From the NCBI GenBank assembly GCA_041946865.1, contig JBHGBF010000289.1, forward strand, positions 1-6,396: a stretch of DNA of 6,396 nucleotides, in the 5' to 3' direction. The position numbers were made by a program, and so were the translations under genes. The first letter of the stretch is position 1. Every line of letters starts with the position of its first letter. Positions 6,309-6,396 of the stretch are shown here, one piece after another. The stretch comes from RPQK01 sp041946865. GTDB taxonomy: Bacteria; Acidobacteriota; UBA6911; RPQK01. The notes under the pieces were generated by a model. The model was not told where the DNA came from. It did not search any database and saw only the letters and a list, made by a program, of their open reading frames with translations.

Positions 6309-6396
6309 GTGGATCAACTCCTTTTTCTCCCCTGTGGGGGCCTGGACTTTGGCGAAAGTATACAGATGAATCAACAGGAACCGCTGCTGTGTGGCT

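Noticed and set aside
6320..6340. CTTTTT followed by a CCCC-TGT-GGGG hairpin as a terminator
   Set aside because: The T-run precedes the hairpin on the + strand and becomes an A-run after it on the - strand, so neither direction has terminator geometry.
6366..6396. Possible gene start at the right edge (ATG at 6366, reading MNQQEPLLCG)
   Set aside because: Only ten codons are visible and no Shine-Dalgarno sequence precedes the ATG. It may be real but cannot be supported from this window.

Overview
The window looks like chromosomal DNA of a moderately GC-rich Gram-negative bacterium, most likely an acidobacterium (Bryobacter/Solibacter-like). This is inferred from protein style, not from a marker gene. 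Two signs support it: a very long Pro/Ala-rich TonB whose C-terminal domain follows a 'YTVY...W' block, and a large Oar-like TonB-dependent receptor with an N-terminal carboxypeptidase-regulatory-like domain. All three genes supported here are on the + strand.

Layout. Bases 1-330 hold no convincing gene, only a weak candidate promoter and small palindromes. A TonB-family energy transducer follows (331-2112, ATG start fixed by a good ribosome binding site). A 317-base intergenic region (2113-2429) carries a 9-bp tandem repeat, a perfect TATAAT hexamer and small hairpins. It leads into a 1061-residue outer-membrane TonB-dependent receptor (2430-5615) with signal peptide, regulatory-like domain, plug and beta-barrel. 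A strong intrinsic terminator (5640-5680) closes that unit. Only 20 bases later a GTG-started gene (5701-6186) encodes a small SLOG/Rossmann-fold protein of the TIGR00725 type. The last 210 bases contain an imperfect inverted repeat built from TTCGTG/CACGAA units and no supported gene.

Function. The first two genes fit together as an energised uptake pair. The TonB protein would carry energy from an ExbB/ExbD complex (not in this window) across the periplasm to open the receptor's plug for an unknown large or scarce ligand. The SLOG gene is probably an independent unit, since it lies beyond the terminator and has no obvious link to transport.

I do not see a clearly undescribed system. The points most worth a second look are the unusually long TonB linker paired with one receptor, the leader of the receptor gene, the terminator set tightly against the next ribosome binding site, the inverted repeat at the right end, and the long last loop of the receptor barrel.
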